The notes under the pieces were generated by a model. That model searched no databases. It had not been told where the DNA came from and worked only from the letters and a program-made list of their open reading frames with translations. From Brassica napus (lineage: Eukaryota > Streptophyta > Magnoliopsida > Brassicales > Brassicaceae): a stretch of DNA of 64,000 bases. The stretch lies in contig NC_063452.1 of assembly GCF_020379485.1 (NCBI RefSeq), positions 11,139,065 to 11,203,064 on the forward strand, written 5' to 3'. The position numbers and the translations under genes were made by a program. Below are positions 1 through 11,800 of this stretch, piece after piece (position 1 is the first letter of the stretch; every line of letters starts with the position of its first letter).

Positions 1-2
1 CG

Positions 3-551
3 GTTTTTGATGACATAATAAATGGTCAAGCTCCGCAAGTCACTTACTCTGTCAACGGAAGAGAGTATCATTTGGCGTACTATCTCACCGATGGTATTTA
101 TCCGAAATGGGCAACTTTTATCCAATCTATTCCAATACCACAAGGGCCACAAGCAGTTTTATTTGCTCAACGTCAAGAAGCTGTCCGAAAAGATGTCGAG
201 CGTGCTTTTGGAGTCTTGCAAGCTCGCTTTGCCATTGTTAAAAATCCAGCACTTTTTTGGGATAAACTCAAAATTGGGAAGATTATGAGAGCTTGTATCA
301 TACTTCATAATATGATAGTAGAAGACGAACGAGATGGGTACACTCAATTTGACGTTTCAGAGTTCCTACAAGGAGAAGACAACGGGAGTTCACAAGTCGA
401 TCTCACATATTCTACAGATATCCCTACAAATATCGCCAATATGATGGGTGTTCGAATTAGAATTCGTTATAGACAAATGCATCAACAATTGAAAGATGAT
501 TTGGTTGAACATGTGTGGTGTAAATTTGGACGTGATGAAGAGAACAACTAA
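3..551 (+). CDS. PIF/Harbinger transposase, C-terminal part (cut by window start)
   Basis: The frame is open from base 3 to the TAA at 549-551, so the gene enters from outside the window. The peptide contains YYLTDGIYPKW, then QRQEAVRKDVERAFGVLQ, then IILHNMIVEDE. This is the usual C-terminal pattern of plant PIF/Harbinger (ALP1-like, DDE) transposases: the conserved RKDVERAFGVLQ block carries the last catalytic acidic residue of the DDE triad. The protein would cut and move Harbinger DNA. No stop or frameshift is visible in the visible 183 codons, so this end of the ORF is not decayed. The upstream catalytic residues lie outside the window, so activity cannot be judged. Confidence 0.9.
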   Translation, partial: VFDDIINGQAPQVTYSVNGREYHLAYYLTDGIYPKWATFIQSIPIPQGPQAVLFAQRQEAVRKDVERAFGVLQARFAIVKNPALFWDKLKIGKIMRACIILHNMIVEDERDGYTQFDVSEFLQGEDNGSSQVDLTYSTDIPTNIANMMGVRIRIRYRQMHQQLKDDLVEHVWCKFGRDEENN

Positions 552-674
552 TCTTTGTTTCAATGTTTTTATTTAAAATTCAATGTTTAAAATGTTATCT
601 TTTATTATGTTTTATTTAATAAATAATTTTTATTTTTAAAAAAATTGTTTAATTTTTTTTTTTTAAACTCTTAA

Positions 675-766
675 TTAAGAGACCTGCATTGAAGCACCTA
701 AATGTTGCCGTCTCTTAAACCACATTTATTATTATAAAAAAATTAAGAGACCCATTTAGGGTCTCT
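675..766. repeat. Short inverted repeats downstream of the Harbinger transposase
   Basis: TTAAGAGAC at 675-683 is inverted at 710-718 (GTCTCTTAA). A third copy starts at 743 and forms a tight palindrome, AGAGACCC (746-753) with GGGTCTCT (759-766). Their place just after the transposase stop suggests that they belong to the terminal region of that element (TTA/TAA target sites are usual for PIF/Harbinger). The other end is outside the window, so this is inference. Confidence 0.45.
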
Positions 767-1304
767 AGGTTAATCATGTTCGTAGAGTCTCGTAAAACCA
801 AACTTGGACTGACCTGACCGGTACTTCACAAGGGGTTTTAATGTATGGTTTACGTACGTATTTTATGTAAATGGCCATGTGCATATTTCTATTTTTCCAT
901 GTTCATGCGTGGCGCCACTATCATCATCCATAGATCGTGCAAAAGAGTGGTGGAGTAGAATAATTTCTTAATAAAATTATAACTTTTAATTAATGCGATA
1001 AAAATGCAAGATAATGTAGTTTCGAATTAATTACACCATATCATATCCATCAAATCATGAAATTCAAAATTTTCGGAACCATGCACGTGGACTGTAGTTT
1101 AGCGGAAATCAAATAGTCAAACAATGAAGGCTTCAGTTTTCTTATGAAGAAAAACAGAAACTTTTGATGAAACTAATTTTACAAAATATATAGTAATATT
1201 TGTAGCTACTTTTTTTTCAACTTGCAGCTACTACTTTTACTGATTGTTGTCATGACTGTTTCGAGCGTAGAGCACCATCTGACATAAAACATTATGCCTA
1301 TATA

Positions 1305-1337
<33 letters not shown>

Positions 1338-2644
1338 ATATATATTCATTTAAATGGTAAAATACTAAAATGTCTTTGCGTACGCATAAGCTAAAATACA
1401 ATGAAACAACATAAGACTACGTGGATTATGCATAAATACTTACGTGAAAGGTACCTTTTACTATGATCTAACTCACTTCGATCACTTGATAGTATATTCC
1501 AATAGTAATGAGTAAACCGAATACAGGTGTGGTCACACTATTACAAGCTAAGCTTAATTGGTTAAGGTAATTAAGTTTTATATTGGTTGGTTTAATAATT
1601 TATGATAGAATCATAGAGAGTGGCTGGTGCTGACAATGTTATTAATGCTAAATTAATATACTGGACCACAAAAAAATGGACTGTTCGATAATCAACCGAA
1701 GACTCTGTTCCACTCAATAAATGCGAGCATCTCTTTCATTCTAAAATATGTTTTATTTATCTTCACATATTTTTTTATTTTTTATTTTTTTGATAAAAGA
1801 AAATTACAGTTTAATGAATCGAACTTTGCACTTTGCTTTTACATCCAATGTTCGAGTATATCATTTTATCTTTACACTGGCCTTGGTATTTATAACGCAG
1901 AAATTGATCTCTTCACTTGTTTTTATAGTTAAATTGTAACAAATCTTTTACATATGTAACTGTCTAGGAAGTAGGAATTGGTGGTATGTATTTATAATTA
2001 TTTATAGTCAAATCCTCTATCACAGAAGTCAAAATGATCCTTTTTGGAGCGGAGATTATAGGCTATAGTCATGTTTGCGTCTGCTCACGATGACCGCAGT
2101 GTACGAATAACACTGATGGCATGCATATTCATACAGTCATACAAAACTATGATTAATCAGTTAGTATTAGGAAATTACTGAAAACATAAGTAAGAACATA
2201 TCAACCATCGTTATTTTTTTTACATCTAAATCAGTGATATCATGCGCTTAAATGTGACTGACAAGTACGGCATTAATTAGTCCGAGAACCTCTAACAGAT
2301 TATATATGATTATCAGTGTGTTAATTCAAATACATTAAATATTTAAAATCAAATGAGAAAAAAAAGTTGTACGTGTAATCATATACAAGAAATAAATAAA
2401 AACAAACAAAGCCATATACTCCTCTTTCAAGGCTCAGACACGACAAGTAGTCCTAGTTAGGGGTGATTATTTTGGGAGTTGCGAAGATTTTATAAAAAAC
2501 ATACTATAGCTTACGGTAATAAATAGCTCTTGATTTCTTCCAGTGTTTTAAATATCTCATTTAAATACATTTTTGTCAAATCTAATTCATATAATCACTT
2601 AACGTTGTTTGATTCTCTTCCCGACTCAATGTATATAACATTTT
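767..2644. other. AT-rich spacer without recognisable genes
   Basis: No ORF of gene-like composition and no transposon ends were recognised. The only clear structure is the dinucleotide run at 1307-1335. Confidence 0.6.
1307..1335. repeat. (TA)n microsatellite
   Basis: An uninterrupted TA dinucleotide run of about 29 bases in AT-rich spacer. Confidence 0.9.
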
Positions 2645-3240
2645 TTTTTGGACAAATTATTTTTTTAGGCCAAAAAAATAATAACTATATCCTATTAGAT
2701 TAATTTTTTTACCACTTTTTCCTTTAATACCTTTTAGCATTTTCCAAAATAAATCAAATAAATAGTTTTACAAACAAAAAAAATTCAAAAAATAGTAACT
2801 ACCAATGAAAAACTTATATCAATTTATTGGTATTTTTTCAAGTTCTAAAAATGTTTAAATCACAATTTCATATTTTGTTCTACAAAAAATAGAATTGGCA
2901 TTCCACACAGTAGAAAATGTAATTAACTTTTTTCATTGAATCTAATATGTATAGAATATGTGATCTACGTAAATAATCGTAATCTAAAAATATTTAGAAA
3001 ACACATTTCGCGCTTAACCTATTGTTCTAAAATCTGTAGAATTCAGAATCTACACATTACTATAAATCTAAAACTTGTAGAAATTAGAATCTACACATTA
3101 CTATAAATCTAAAACTAGTAGAAATTGATTTTAAACATGTTTATTGTGTTCTACATATAGTATAATACAAATTCTACGGATAAGTATAATCAGTTGCAAA
3201 AATATGGAAAGAGAATATTTGGAATTATTCAGTTACTTTA
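2645..3240. repeat. Diverged one-ended copy of the 5857-6967 MULE family, inverted
   Basis: Read on the plus strand, this stretch matches the reverse complement of the right part of the element at 5857-6967 over several hundred bases. Shared stretches include ATATGTGATCTACGTAAATA (2957 onward), the TCTACACATTACTATAA repeats near 3048-3110, and ATTCTACGGATAAG near 3170. It begins near a terminus-like GGACAAATTATTTTTTTA but I cannot find its other end, so it looks like a truncated copy. Function is not implied. Confidence 0.65.
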
Positions 3241-4988
3241 TTTATTAAATCTTTTTCTTTTTAAACCAGTGATTTATGCATATATATTGATTTCTGTTTA
3301 TAAACTTTTTAAACTAAAAATAAAATATACACAATAAAAATTTATCTAAATATTAAATATTTCTTTGAATTTTTTATATAAAAATTTATAAATATTATCA
3401 TGCTATTAAATATACAAAAATTGATCAATTAATTTATATTTATTATATATTTTTCAATTAAAAAGTTTTCAATGCTAATATGAATAATATGAAATTTTAT
3501 GTTATTGATAACATAATATTTCTATCATCTTTTTATAATAAAGTTGTTTAATGTAGTATATAATTGTTAAAATATGTTATGAAATTAAGTATAAAGTCAG
3601 ATGGATTAGAGATTTTTTTATATTATATAAAGCATCCTTGTAAGTAAGAGATAATATAAATGCAATACTATATATTTTTGGTTTCAAATATTGCATAACA
3701 ATGAGTGTATAATTCGTTTGTTGAAAAAATAATGCAAATATTTAGACATCAAATAAATAAATAATAAAAAGTAAACATATCCTTTTTTTATTATTTGATG
3801 AGCATTAAAAATACCTTTAGTTCATGTATTTATTACAATTGTGTCATTTTTTACGTGGCAACTCCACAAGTTCCCTCACCTATTCTATTTAAAACTCCTT
3901 TGTTAACTAGAGTAATTACACATCATGCCATTGATCAAAACATAATTACCTTAGTTTTGTCTACATTTGCCACATATATACGTTGATACGTATTACATCA
4001 AACCTTATCATTTATTTCTTGTGTTAGTTACCTTAACCGAAGTTCTACGTATTACATCAAACATTTTAAAATTATGTTATTTACCTTGACTGAAGTTTTT
4101 TCATTAATTTGTTTCAATACAAAAACATTACTGACATACGTAGTGGTCTAATTTTTTATTCAAAATGAATATAGATGCGAAAAAGTTAATGTGTGATTAT
4201 CAATCAATGTTTGTTTTCTGAAAAATCCTAAAAAGTATTTGATGATCAATACGTGCTCAAGTGATTGATTTTCTTAAAAATGCGAAAAAATATTTGTTCT
4301 CTTAAAAATATATCAAGAGGAAAACTTTGTTTTCTTAAAATAGTGAAACAGAAGAACCATGCATATGGTATATAGTTTCATTAAATTGTTAGATGATCCC
4401 CACCTTGCGATTGTAGAAACTAAGGTACAATACGATTTTCTGGCATACAATTATAAAAACTTACCTTAGGTGATCTATCGTAATTAAGATTTTAACGCCA
4501 GCTTGCATAATGCAAATAATGGCGGAGCAAATTGCCCATGATTCAAACGTGATTTGCAAGGACGAAATTGATTGATGATTGGGAAAAAGGAAACTTCTAA
4601 TAACTTTGATATATTTTTAAATTACAAATTTGGTAAATTGATGGTAATAATACGTGATTTGCGAGGACTTGACTTTTGTATATAAGGAACGTAGATTAAG
4701 GTTCAAATTATTAATCAATTAATAATCGTGAACTTTTTTGAATTTGTTCAATTGCGATTGATAAAAGGAAGTTTGCATTAACTATTTACAATATTAAAAT
4801 AATTCTCGACTAAGATTGAAGCGCAAGTTATGTGTAATATTCGATTTAGTTACAGCCATTATTTTGAATCCATATGACCACATGGCGATTCCTTTTTAGT
4901 ATAAATATACGGCTTCTATAATTCAGAAAACTCACCACACCTTTCTTTTCGACTTTGCTCATATCAAAGCATTCTCTCAAGCAATTAA
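3241..4988. other. AT-rich spacer
   Basis: No coding feature was recognised. A short duplicated phrase, ACGTATTACATCAAAC, occurs near 3988 and 4046. A TATA-like box (TATAAATA near 4902) precedes the RPA-like start at 4989. Confidence 0.55.
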
Positions 4989-5045
4989 ATGGCTGGCTTT
5001 AACTCTGTTTCCGATTTGAAACCATTCAAGACATTGTTTCTTTTA
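4989..5045 (+). pseudogene. RPA1/DUF223-like N-terminal relic
   Basis: The ATG opens a peptide starting MAGFNSVSDLKPFKT. This resembles the N terminus of crucifer replication-protein-A-like (DUF223) proteins, which begin with a similar VSDLKPFKT block and are often carried by Helitrons. The resemblance stops after about 15 residues and the frame then runs into AT-rich sequence. It therefore looks like a 5' fragment with its promoter (TATAAATA about 85 bases upstream), not a working gene. A GC-rich stretch near 5273-5298 looks like a decayed Helitron 3' end, with CTTGT in place of CTAGT. Recognition rests on a short match. Confidence 0.5.
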
Positions 5046-5856
5046 TATTTTATTAGTCTATTGCTTATGTTTCGTTTTATTTTATATTTATAATTTATTT
5101 TATGCAAACAAATATACAATTTTTAAACAAAAATTCCGCAGCTTAATTTAGATTGACATACTAAATTTTGTCTAACCCTTACTTTATAACATATAGTATT
5201 TTTTTCTATGACTTTAACTTTTATTATGTCTACAAATTAAAAGTGATAATATTTTGAAATCTATTTACTCTGCGCAAGGCGCGGGTTATCACCTTGTGTT
5301 TAATTATTAATAGAACAATTATATTGGGCACATGATATGTCCACGACCAAACAAAAATGTATATTGCAATATTATATATTTTTGGGAATTTTTAATATCT
5401 TTTAATTATTTTAGTTAAAATTTATATTTTAATATTTAACAATTGTTTTATTAATTTTAATTTCGAATTTTAATTGAAATTAAAGGTAATATTGTCATTT
5501 TAAAAATATTTAGCCTAATAGGACATAAAGTATATAAGATTTTTCTTTTTTTTATTTGCATGGAACAGAATCGCAAATAACTAAAAATTCTACTTTTTTT
5601 TTTTAATTTGAGCATGTAAATTCGACCTGTTAACATTCGAAATCAATGCAGAAACTATTACAAGAACATAAATAAATTATGAAATGCAAGCTTGTTTGTC
5701 TGTTTCCCGGGAGATCCTCGAGGCATAACCTTAAATTTCGTGTTCTTCGTCGTGTGTAGCCATTAAAATCAGTTATATTTTAAGAAAAAAACTACCAGCA
5801 TTTATATTTTCTTGTGTATATATTGGACTTTTTTTATAAAAGGCTTTGTATAGAGG
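5046..5856. other. AT-rich spacer
   Basis: No gene was recognised. It contains the possible decayed Helitron end at about 5273-5298 noted for the RPA-like relic. Confidence 0.5.
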
Positions 5857-6967
5857 GAAAATTGTTTTTTAGAGCAAAGAAATGATAATTATGTCTCTTT
5901 AGACTAATTCTATATATTTTATGTCTCATTAGGCTAATTATTTTTAAAATGACAATAATGCTCTTAAAATTGTAATTTTTAAATATAATAAATAATGGGT
6001 TCGATCAAGCGGGACCAATCGATCCGAAATTACAAAGTCGAACGGATCGATCGATCTCATCATTATGCAGAACAAAAAGAATGCTGAGCATATACTGATC
6101 GACCTGATCCATTTCACTCGATCGGCAAAGGTCGATTTCATACAGATCGGCTGATCTCGAATTATAGATCGATCGATCCCATGCCCAGGTAAGTATTCCA
6201 ACCTGAAGCTACAACCAATTCCCAAACACCAAAGCATAGATATGAATCATGGTAGAAATAATGTGAAAATTTTGTGAACAATCAATGAAATATAGAAGAC
6301 GGCGTGAGAAGAAGGTTAACACGTTTTTTTTTAAATCGATTTTTTCAAAATATGAAAGTGAATATTCCCAAATATTTGTTTTCCATATTTTTCGAAACTG
6401 ATTTCTTATCCGTAGAATACATGTAATCTATAGAAATCGGTTTCTACAGGTTTTTTAGAATTATAGTAATGTGTAGATTTTGATTTCTACATGTTTTAGA
6501 TTTACAGTAAATCTGTAGAAGCCGGTTTCTACGTGTTTTAGATTTATATTAATGTGTAGATTTTGATTTTTGCAGATTTTTGATCGGTAGGTTAAGCGCA
6601 GAATGTGTATTCTAAATATTTTTAGAATATTCTTATTTACGTAGATCACATATTCTAAGCATTGTAGATTCAATGAAAAAAGTGGATTTCGTTTTCTACT
6701 TCGTAGAATGTCATTTCTACTTTATTTAGAACAGAATCTGAAAATTATGATTTAAAAATTTTTAGAACCGAAAAAAATACCACTAAGTTTATATAGGTAT
6801 TTTATCAATAGTTACTATTTTTCCAATTTTTTTTGTTTGTACAACTATTTATTAAATTTATTTTTAAAAATATTAAAGGGTATTATAGACAAAACTGACA
6901 CAAAATAGATTTTAGTCTAAAAGAATATAGTTACCATTTTTTTGCTAAAAAAATAAAATAATTTTCC
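5857..6967. mobile_element. Non-autonomous Mutator-like element (MULE) with 9-bp duplication
   Basis: The left end starts GGGAAAATTGTTTT and the right end finishes in AATAATTTTCCC. The reverse complement of the right end aligns with the left end for roughly 100 bases with mismatches (shared blocks include GCAAA, AAATG, TTTAGACTAA). The flanks are TTGTATAGA on the left and TTGTATATA on the right, a 9-bp duplication with one mismatch, as expected for Mutator-like transposition. The interior has no transposase; it holds a GATCGATC-rich stretch at 5998-6180 and the segment shared with 2645-3240. Confidence 0.75.
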
Positions 6968-7367
6968 CTTGTATATATTGGACTCATAACAATCAACCGT
7001 TGTTGGCAAAAATAGGGCTTGGTTGGATTTTATATGAATGTTTTATTTATGAATTATGATACTAATTAGATTGGTCAATGTCCTTTATATATTATTTTAA
7101 ATCTGATTATATTTTGATATGGGTTTTTAATACGTTCTTTAAAATTACGGTTTTTGTACTACTTTGAACTAAATTATACTGTATTCTATAACACATAATA
7201 TATCGTATTTGAACCACTTACAGATCGTGGTCAATAAAACCACAATCGATCACTAATAAATTAAGATCAAATCTAACTCGCTTATACCATGTTAAAACCA
7301 AAAGACGATCACACCTGTTTTGATTTAATGTTAAGTTTCATCCATAAACCAATAATGGGTAAGCACG
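6968..7367. other. Spacer between MULE and Cassandra
   Basis: AT-rich; no gene, RNA or repeat recognised. Confidence 0.5.
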
Positions 7368-7715
7368 TGTAACATCCCGAATTGTGATATGTGAAAATGC
7401 TAAAAGAATTGATTTGACTAACTATGTCACTAAAGTTGACTTTTTTTTTTCGGAGCACATCCTAAAGAACTCCAGAGTTAAGCGTGCTTGAGCTGGAATA
7501 GTGGAAGGATGGGTGACCTATAGGGAAGTGATTCACGATAGCGTGCGAGTGAGACCAAAGCACAAGAAAAGGTCGGGGGGTGATTGCAGGATCAGTAAAC
7601 AATGATTTCAAGCCTTGGAAAAATTAACGGACCGATCGCTGGAACGGGATGGGGCCCACAGGCCGAGAGAGCTGACGAGGGCGGCCCATTAGACGTGGAC
7701 GGTCGGGGCGTTACA
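7368..7715 (+). repeat. Cassandra 5' LTR
   Basis: Begins TGT and ends ACA; near-identical to 7821-8167 and clearly related to 19028-19378. Confidence 0.9.
7452..7547 (+). other. 5S-rRNA-like segment in the 5' LTR
   Basis: It contains GAACTCC, AGTTAAGCGTGCTTG, AGTAGT-like and GGATGGGTGACCT, and GGGAAGT in the order found in plant 5S rRNA, including the internal promoter boxes. The 5' third of 5S rRNA is barely recognisable. It is part of a transposon LTR, not a 5S gene. Confidence 0.88.
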
Positions 7716-7717
7716 AG

Positions 7718-7729
7718 TGGTATCAGAGC
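7718..7729 (+). promoter_or_regulatory. Primer-binding site, initiator tRNA-Met
   Basis: TGGTATCAGAGC lies 2 bases after the 5' LTR. It is the standard complement to the 3' end of plant initiator tRNA-Met. Confidence 0.92.
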
Positions 7730-7805
7730 TGGTTAGCCATCTCAGTTCTGACCTGAGAGGCGTCTTGAGACCTGTCGTGGGCCGCAACGAGGACGTTGCG
7801 TTCTT

Positions 7806-7820
7806 TAAGAGGGGGTGAAT
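7806..7820 (+). promoter_or_regulatory. Polypurine tract before 3' LTR
   Basis: TAAGAGGGGGTGAAT directly abuts the 3' LTR and would prime plus-strand synthesis. Confidence 0.8.
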
Positions 7821-8167
7821 TGTAACATCCCGAGTTGTGATATGTGAAAAGGCTTAAGAGAATTGATTTGGCTACCTATGTCACCAAAGTTGACTTACCT
7901 TTTCCGGAGCACATCTTGAAAGAACTCCAGAGTTAAGCGTGCTTGAGCTGGAGTAGTGGAAGGATGGGTGACCTATCGGGAAGTGATTCGCGATAGCGTG
8001 CGAGTGAGACCAAAGCACAGGAAAAGGTCGGGGTGATTGCAGCGTCAGTAAACAATGATTTCGAGCCTTGGAAAATTAACGGACCGATCGCTGGAATGGG
8101 ATGGGGCCCACAGGCCGAGAGAGCGGGCGAGGGCGGCCCATTAGCCGTGGGCGGTCGGGGCGTTACA
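7821..8167 (+). repeat. Cassandra 3' LTR
   Basis: Near-identical to 7368-7715. The 5S-like segment spans 7906-8002. The 97-codon ORF starting at 8033 lies mostly in this LTR and is not a gene. Confidence 0.9.
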
Positions 8168-8651
8168 ATTCAATTGGAGACAACTTGTCTTGTGGAGAGT
8201 TGTGAAAGGGTGAGGTCTTGGGTTCGAGTAACGCCAAGCGCATCAATAATCTACCGGTGGATGTGGAGGCAGTTCCTTCCAAAGGGAGGGGTTAGGGTCG
8301 GTGCGCTGCAGCGCTGTGAAATCTGAAGTCCGCCGGACGGGTTTTCACAGCACGTGTGTTGATTAATATAGATAGTGCAAGTTTCCTTCTACTTAATTTA
8401 GAATTTATAACTTCCACTCAAAATTATAGTACAAAGAGAAAGAACAACTTAATTTTCTTTTGACAAATAAAATACAAAAAGAGAGTGATGCTAGGAGCAC
8501 AATATTCAACCGAAGGGTAAGTACCCACTTTTTTGTTTCTTTATCGTCTAGAAGATTATATTGAACATGAACCAAGTTACACAACCGATGATGATATAAA
8601 GTTGGGAGTTAAGCTAATTCCCAAAGTTTAAAGCCACTGGAAAAACAACAC
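8168..8651. other. Spacer with unassigned GC-rich 170-bp segment
   Basis: Bases 8168-8345 are GC-rich compared with their surroundings and include TTGGGTTCGAGTAACGCC, resembling a tRNA-type B box. This could be a SINE fragment, but no A box, tail or target duplication is clear. The rest is AT-rich. Confidence 0.35.
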
Positions 8652-8669
8652 TCCTGCTATTTTTTCTTT
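8652..8669. repeat. Target-site duplication (3' copy) of the LINE
   Basis: TCCTGCTATTTTTTCTTT is repeated exactly at 14690-14707, on the other side of the LINE. Confidence 0.93.
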
Positions 8670-8848
8670 TTTTTTTTTTTTCCCAAATTGAAAACTTTAT
8701 ATATAACAAAAGGCTTTTACAACCATCAAGAGCATATCCGATTACGATTCCACAAACCTCCCCAACAAAAACCGTTATGATACATAACTACACAATCATC
8801 ATCAACACCCACACAAGGGTGGACCAAAAGGAAATTGCCATGACTCTG

Positions 8849-11800
8849 TTAACTATCATATGCTCCACTTTCATTCACGTACATATGATCCAACCAACGT
8901 GGATGGCCAACCGCTACATAAGACTGCATCAGACCAAGCTGCCTGACACTCTGAGCGATGAAAGAGGCACATCTAACTGAAGCCAAAAGTCCAAACCTTA
9001 ACTCCCATGCCTCGAGAGACCGTAGCTCTCTCTTAATCTCTGTAGCTTCAAACTGTAAGTTAGGCCACAAGGCGGGTTTCTCTATTGCCTCAACTATATC
9101 CCCAAAGGTTGAAAGAAAGATCACCTTATTCTTCTTCAAACTCTTCATACTTTCTAAAACCCACAACCAGATCTGTAGCTTAGCCTCATTGATCGACTTC
9201 ACATCTGAGAAAGCCCTCCTACTATGTAGTAGAACTCTTCTCTTCTCATCTTTCACTATCCACGCCGCCCCCATGAACCCAAGACCTTTCGACCAGTCCA
9301 TGTCAAACTCACAAAGGACCCATCCTTTGGCAATTTTCGGAGCATTACCTAGTACTCCCTTCTCTATCACACCCGCCTCCACTTGGTCCATTCCACTCTG
9401 AACTTGTTGAGCTACAAACCATACATCAGCTTCCTCTTTGGCTTTCTTTCTGATTTCATCTGCTTCAAACAATTTTCCTTCAAAGATAAAGGCGTTTCTG
9501 TTCTTCCATAAGTACCACAGGACCCACGGCCAGCTTCTGTTGATTTCAATATCGAACCTTACATCCTTACTCACCTTCAGGAGGTATGCGATGTTTTCAT
9601 AGATCGAATGGTCGCTGAAACCACCCCGAGGAGAGGGGATATTGGATACCGCCCAACACTTCCTAGGTAGGTGGCAGGAAAAGAGTATATGGTTCACCGA
9701 TTCCCCTTCAAAGCCACACAGCTGACATCGATCATCGCACTTCATTCCCCTTTCCCTTAATAGATCAGCTACCGGCAGGGCTTGAGACACAGCTTTCCAA
9801 ACAAAAGTTCTTATCTTAGGGGGCGTCTGCACTTTCCAGATTTGAGATTTCAGGCTATTGAGGGATGGTTGAGCTTCGGCAACTTGACGTATCTCTTTGC
9901 TCTTTTCCTGGGCCGCTAGCCAATAACCCGATTTAACCGAGTAAGCACCTGATTTGTTAAACTTCCACACCCAGAAATCTTCTTTAGACGTCACCGGTTG
10001 GTTATTCAAAAGAATTTGGATGTCTGAAGGCACAAAAACCTCTTCCAATGCCTGAATATTCCATCTTCTATTTTGGAAATCTATCAGCTCCCTTACCCTC
10101 AAATTCACATTGAATGTACAGTTTTTTATCCAGGGAGCTCTCATGCCGTACCCATCCGCTTCATCTTCTACCCATTTGTCCGTCCAAACGTGTATAGAGT
10201 TTCCATCGCCAACTCGTTTCTGCAGACCTTTAAGTATCAGTTCCCTCCCAGATAACAAACTTCTCCAAGCAAAGGATGGCTTGTCACCCAGTTTGGCGTC
10301 CAAAAAGTTAGAACTTGGAAAGTATCTGCTCTTGAGGAATCGGGCCAACAAGCAGTGGGGGAAAGTAAGAACTTTCCAGGCCTGTTTAGCCAGCAACGCC
10401 TGATTAAAGGCTTCCAAGTCTCTAAATCCCATTCCACCACTCTCCTTTGGCAAGCAAAGCTTCTCCCAAGCTATCCAATGGATTTTCCTAATATGCGCAT
10501 CAGATCCCCACCAGAAGTTTGCCATGGCACTGGACATATTGGCACAGATTGTTTTCGGGAGTTTAAAGACTGACATCGCAAAAACAGGCAGGGCCGATGC
10601 TGACGTCTTTAATAATATTTCTTTGCCGGCCTGTGATAGGTTCCTTAGGTACCAAGCATTCAGTCTACCATTCACCTTTCCTTTTAAATAGCCTAGCAGG
10701 TCTACCTTAGAGCCGCTAAAGCATTCCGGCAGCCCCAAATATTTGCCTGAACCTCCTTCATTCGAGATACCCAGCACCCTCTGAATCGCAAGTTTAACAG
10801 CGGGATCAACCTTAGATCCAAAGGATACGGCTGATTTCTGCAAGTTGATCGTCTGTCCTGTTGCACAGCCATACACCTCGAGCACTTGGTTCAGAGTCCT
10901 AGCTTGATTTTCAGACGCTTTGCACATAAACAAACTGTCGTCGGCAAATAGCAAATGGTGAACTGAGGGCCCCTCCTCAACAAACTTCAAGCCGTTTAGC
11001 AAGCTTAATCTTTCTGCTCTATTCAATAGGTGTGTAAGCCCTTCCGTACACAACACAAATAGAAACGGCGAGAGGGGATCACCTTGTCGTAGACCACATT
11101 GCGGTTTGACCATCCCAAAAGGTTGATCATTCACCAGTACTGCAAAGGAAACAGAAGTGACGCATGCCATAATCAGCTTAACCCATCTGGCGTCGAAACC
11201 AATAGCCTCCATCAAGCTCCTAAGATAGCTCCATTCCACCTTGTCGTATGCCTTTGACATGTCCGTTTTCACCACCATTGTCTCAGTCATGATGCTCGGA
11301 TTAGTCCGTATAGCATGAACCGCTTCATGGGCAATTGCAATGTTATCTGTAATCAGCCTCTCCGCCACGAAGGCAGATTGATTGACGGATATCAGCTCAG
11401 GGAGGATGGGCTGTAGGCGATATACCAATACCTTTGCGATGATTTTATACAGGACGGAGCATAAACTTATCGGTCGCATATCAGCCATAGTCTCGGGCTC
11501 CTGGACTTTAGGTATGAGACAGATATATGTGAAGTTCCAATCCGCCGGCATTCTCCCTGTTACAAAGAACTTCTTTACTTCAGCTGATACTCTTGGCCCT
11601 ATCTCATCCCAATATTGTTGGAAGAAGAAACCCGACATTCCATCCGGCCCTGGAGCACTTGCGCCTTTTATACTGAAGACAGCACATTTGATTTCCTCAT
11701 CAGAAACTTCGACGGTCATTTGCCGGTTCATTTCATCTGAAACTCTTGGTCTCATATCCTGTAGCAAAGGCTGGTAGCTTGGGGGATTAGAAGATCTGAA

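Larger units (their letters stand above)
7368..8167 (+). mobile_element. Cassandra TRIM retrotransposon (5S-bearing LTRs)
   Basis: Two near-identical direct repeats of about 348 bp begin TGTAACATCCC and end GGGCGTTACA. They flank a 105-bp interior with a primer-binding site for initiator tRNA-Met and a purine tract. Each LTR contains a 5S-rRNA-like segment. This layout defines the Cassandra family of terminal-repeat retrotransposons in miniature, which have no coding capacity and rely on other elements. The LTRs differ at scattered positions only. No clear target duplication is visible: the left flank ends AGCACG and the right begins ATTCA. Confidence 0.9.

Noticed and set aside
5944..6237. 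97-codon ORF in the MULE interior
   Set aside because: Built on GATCGATC-rich sequence inside the element; no resemblance to a transposase.
8033..8326. 97-codon ORF
   Set aside because: It lies within the Cassandra 3' LTR and flank; no conserved domain.
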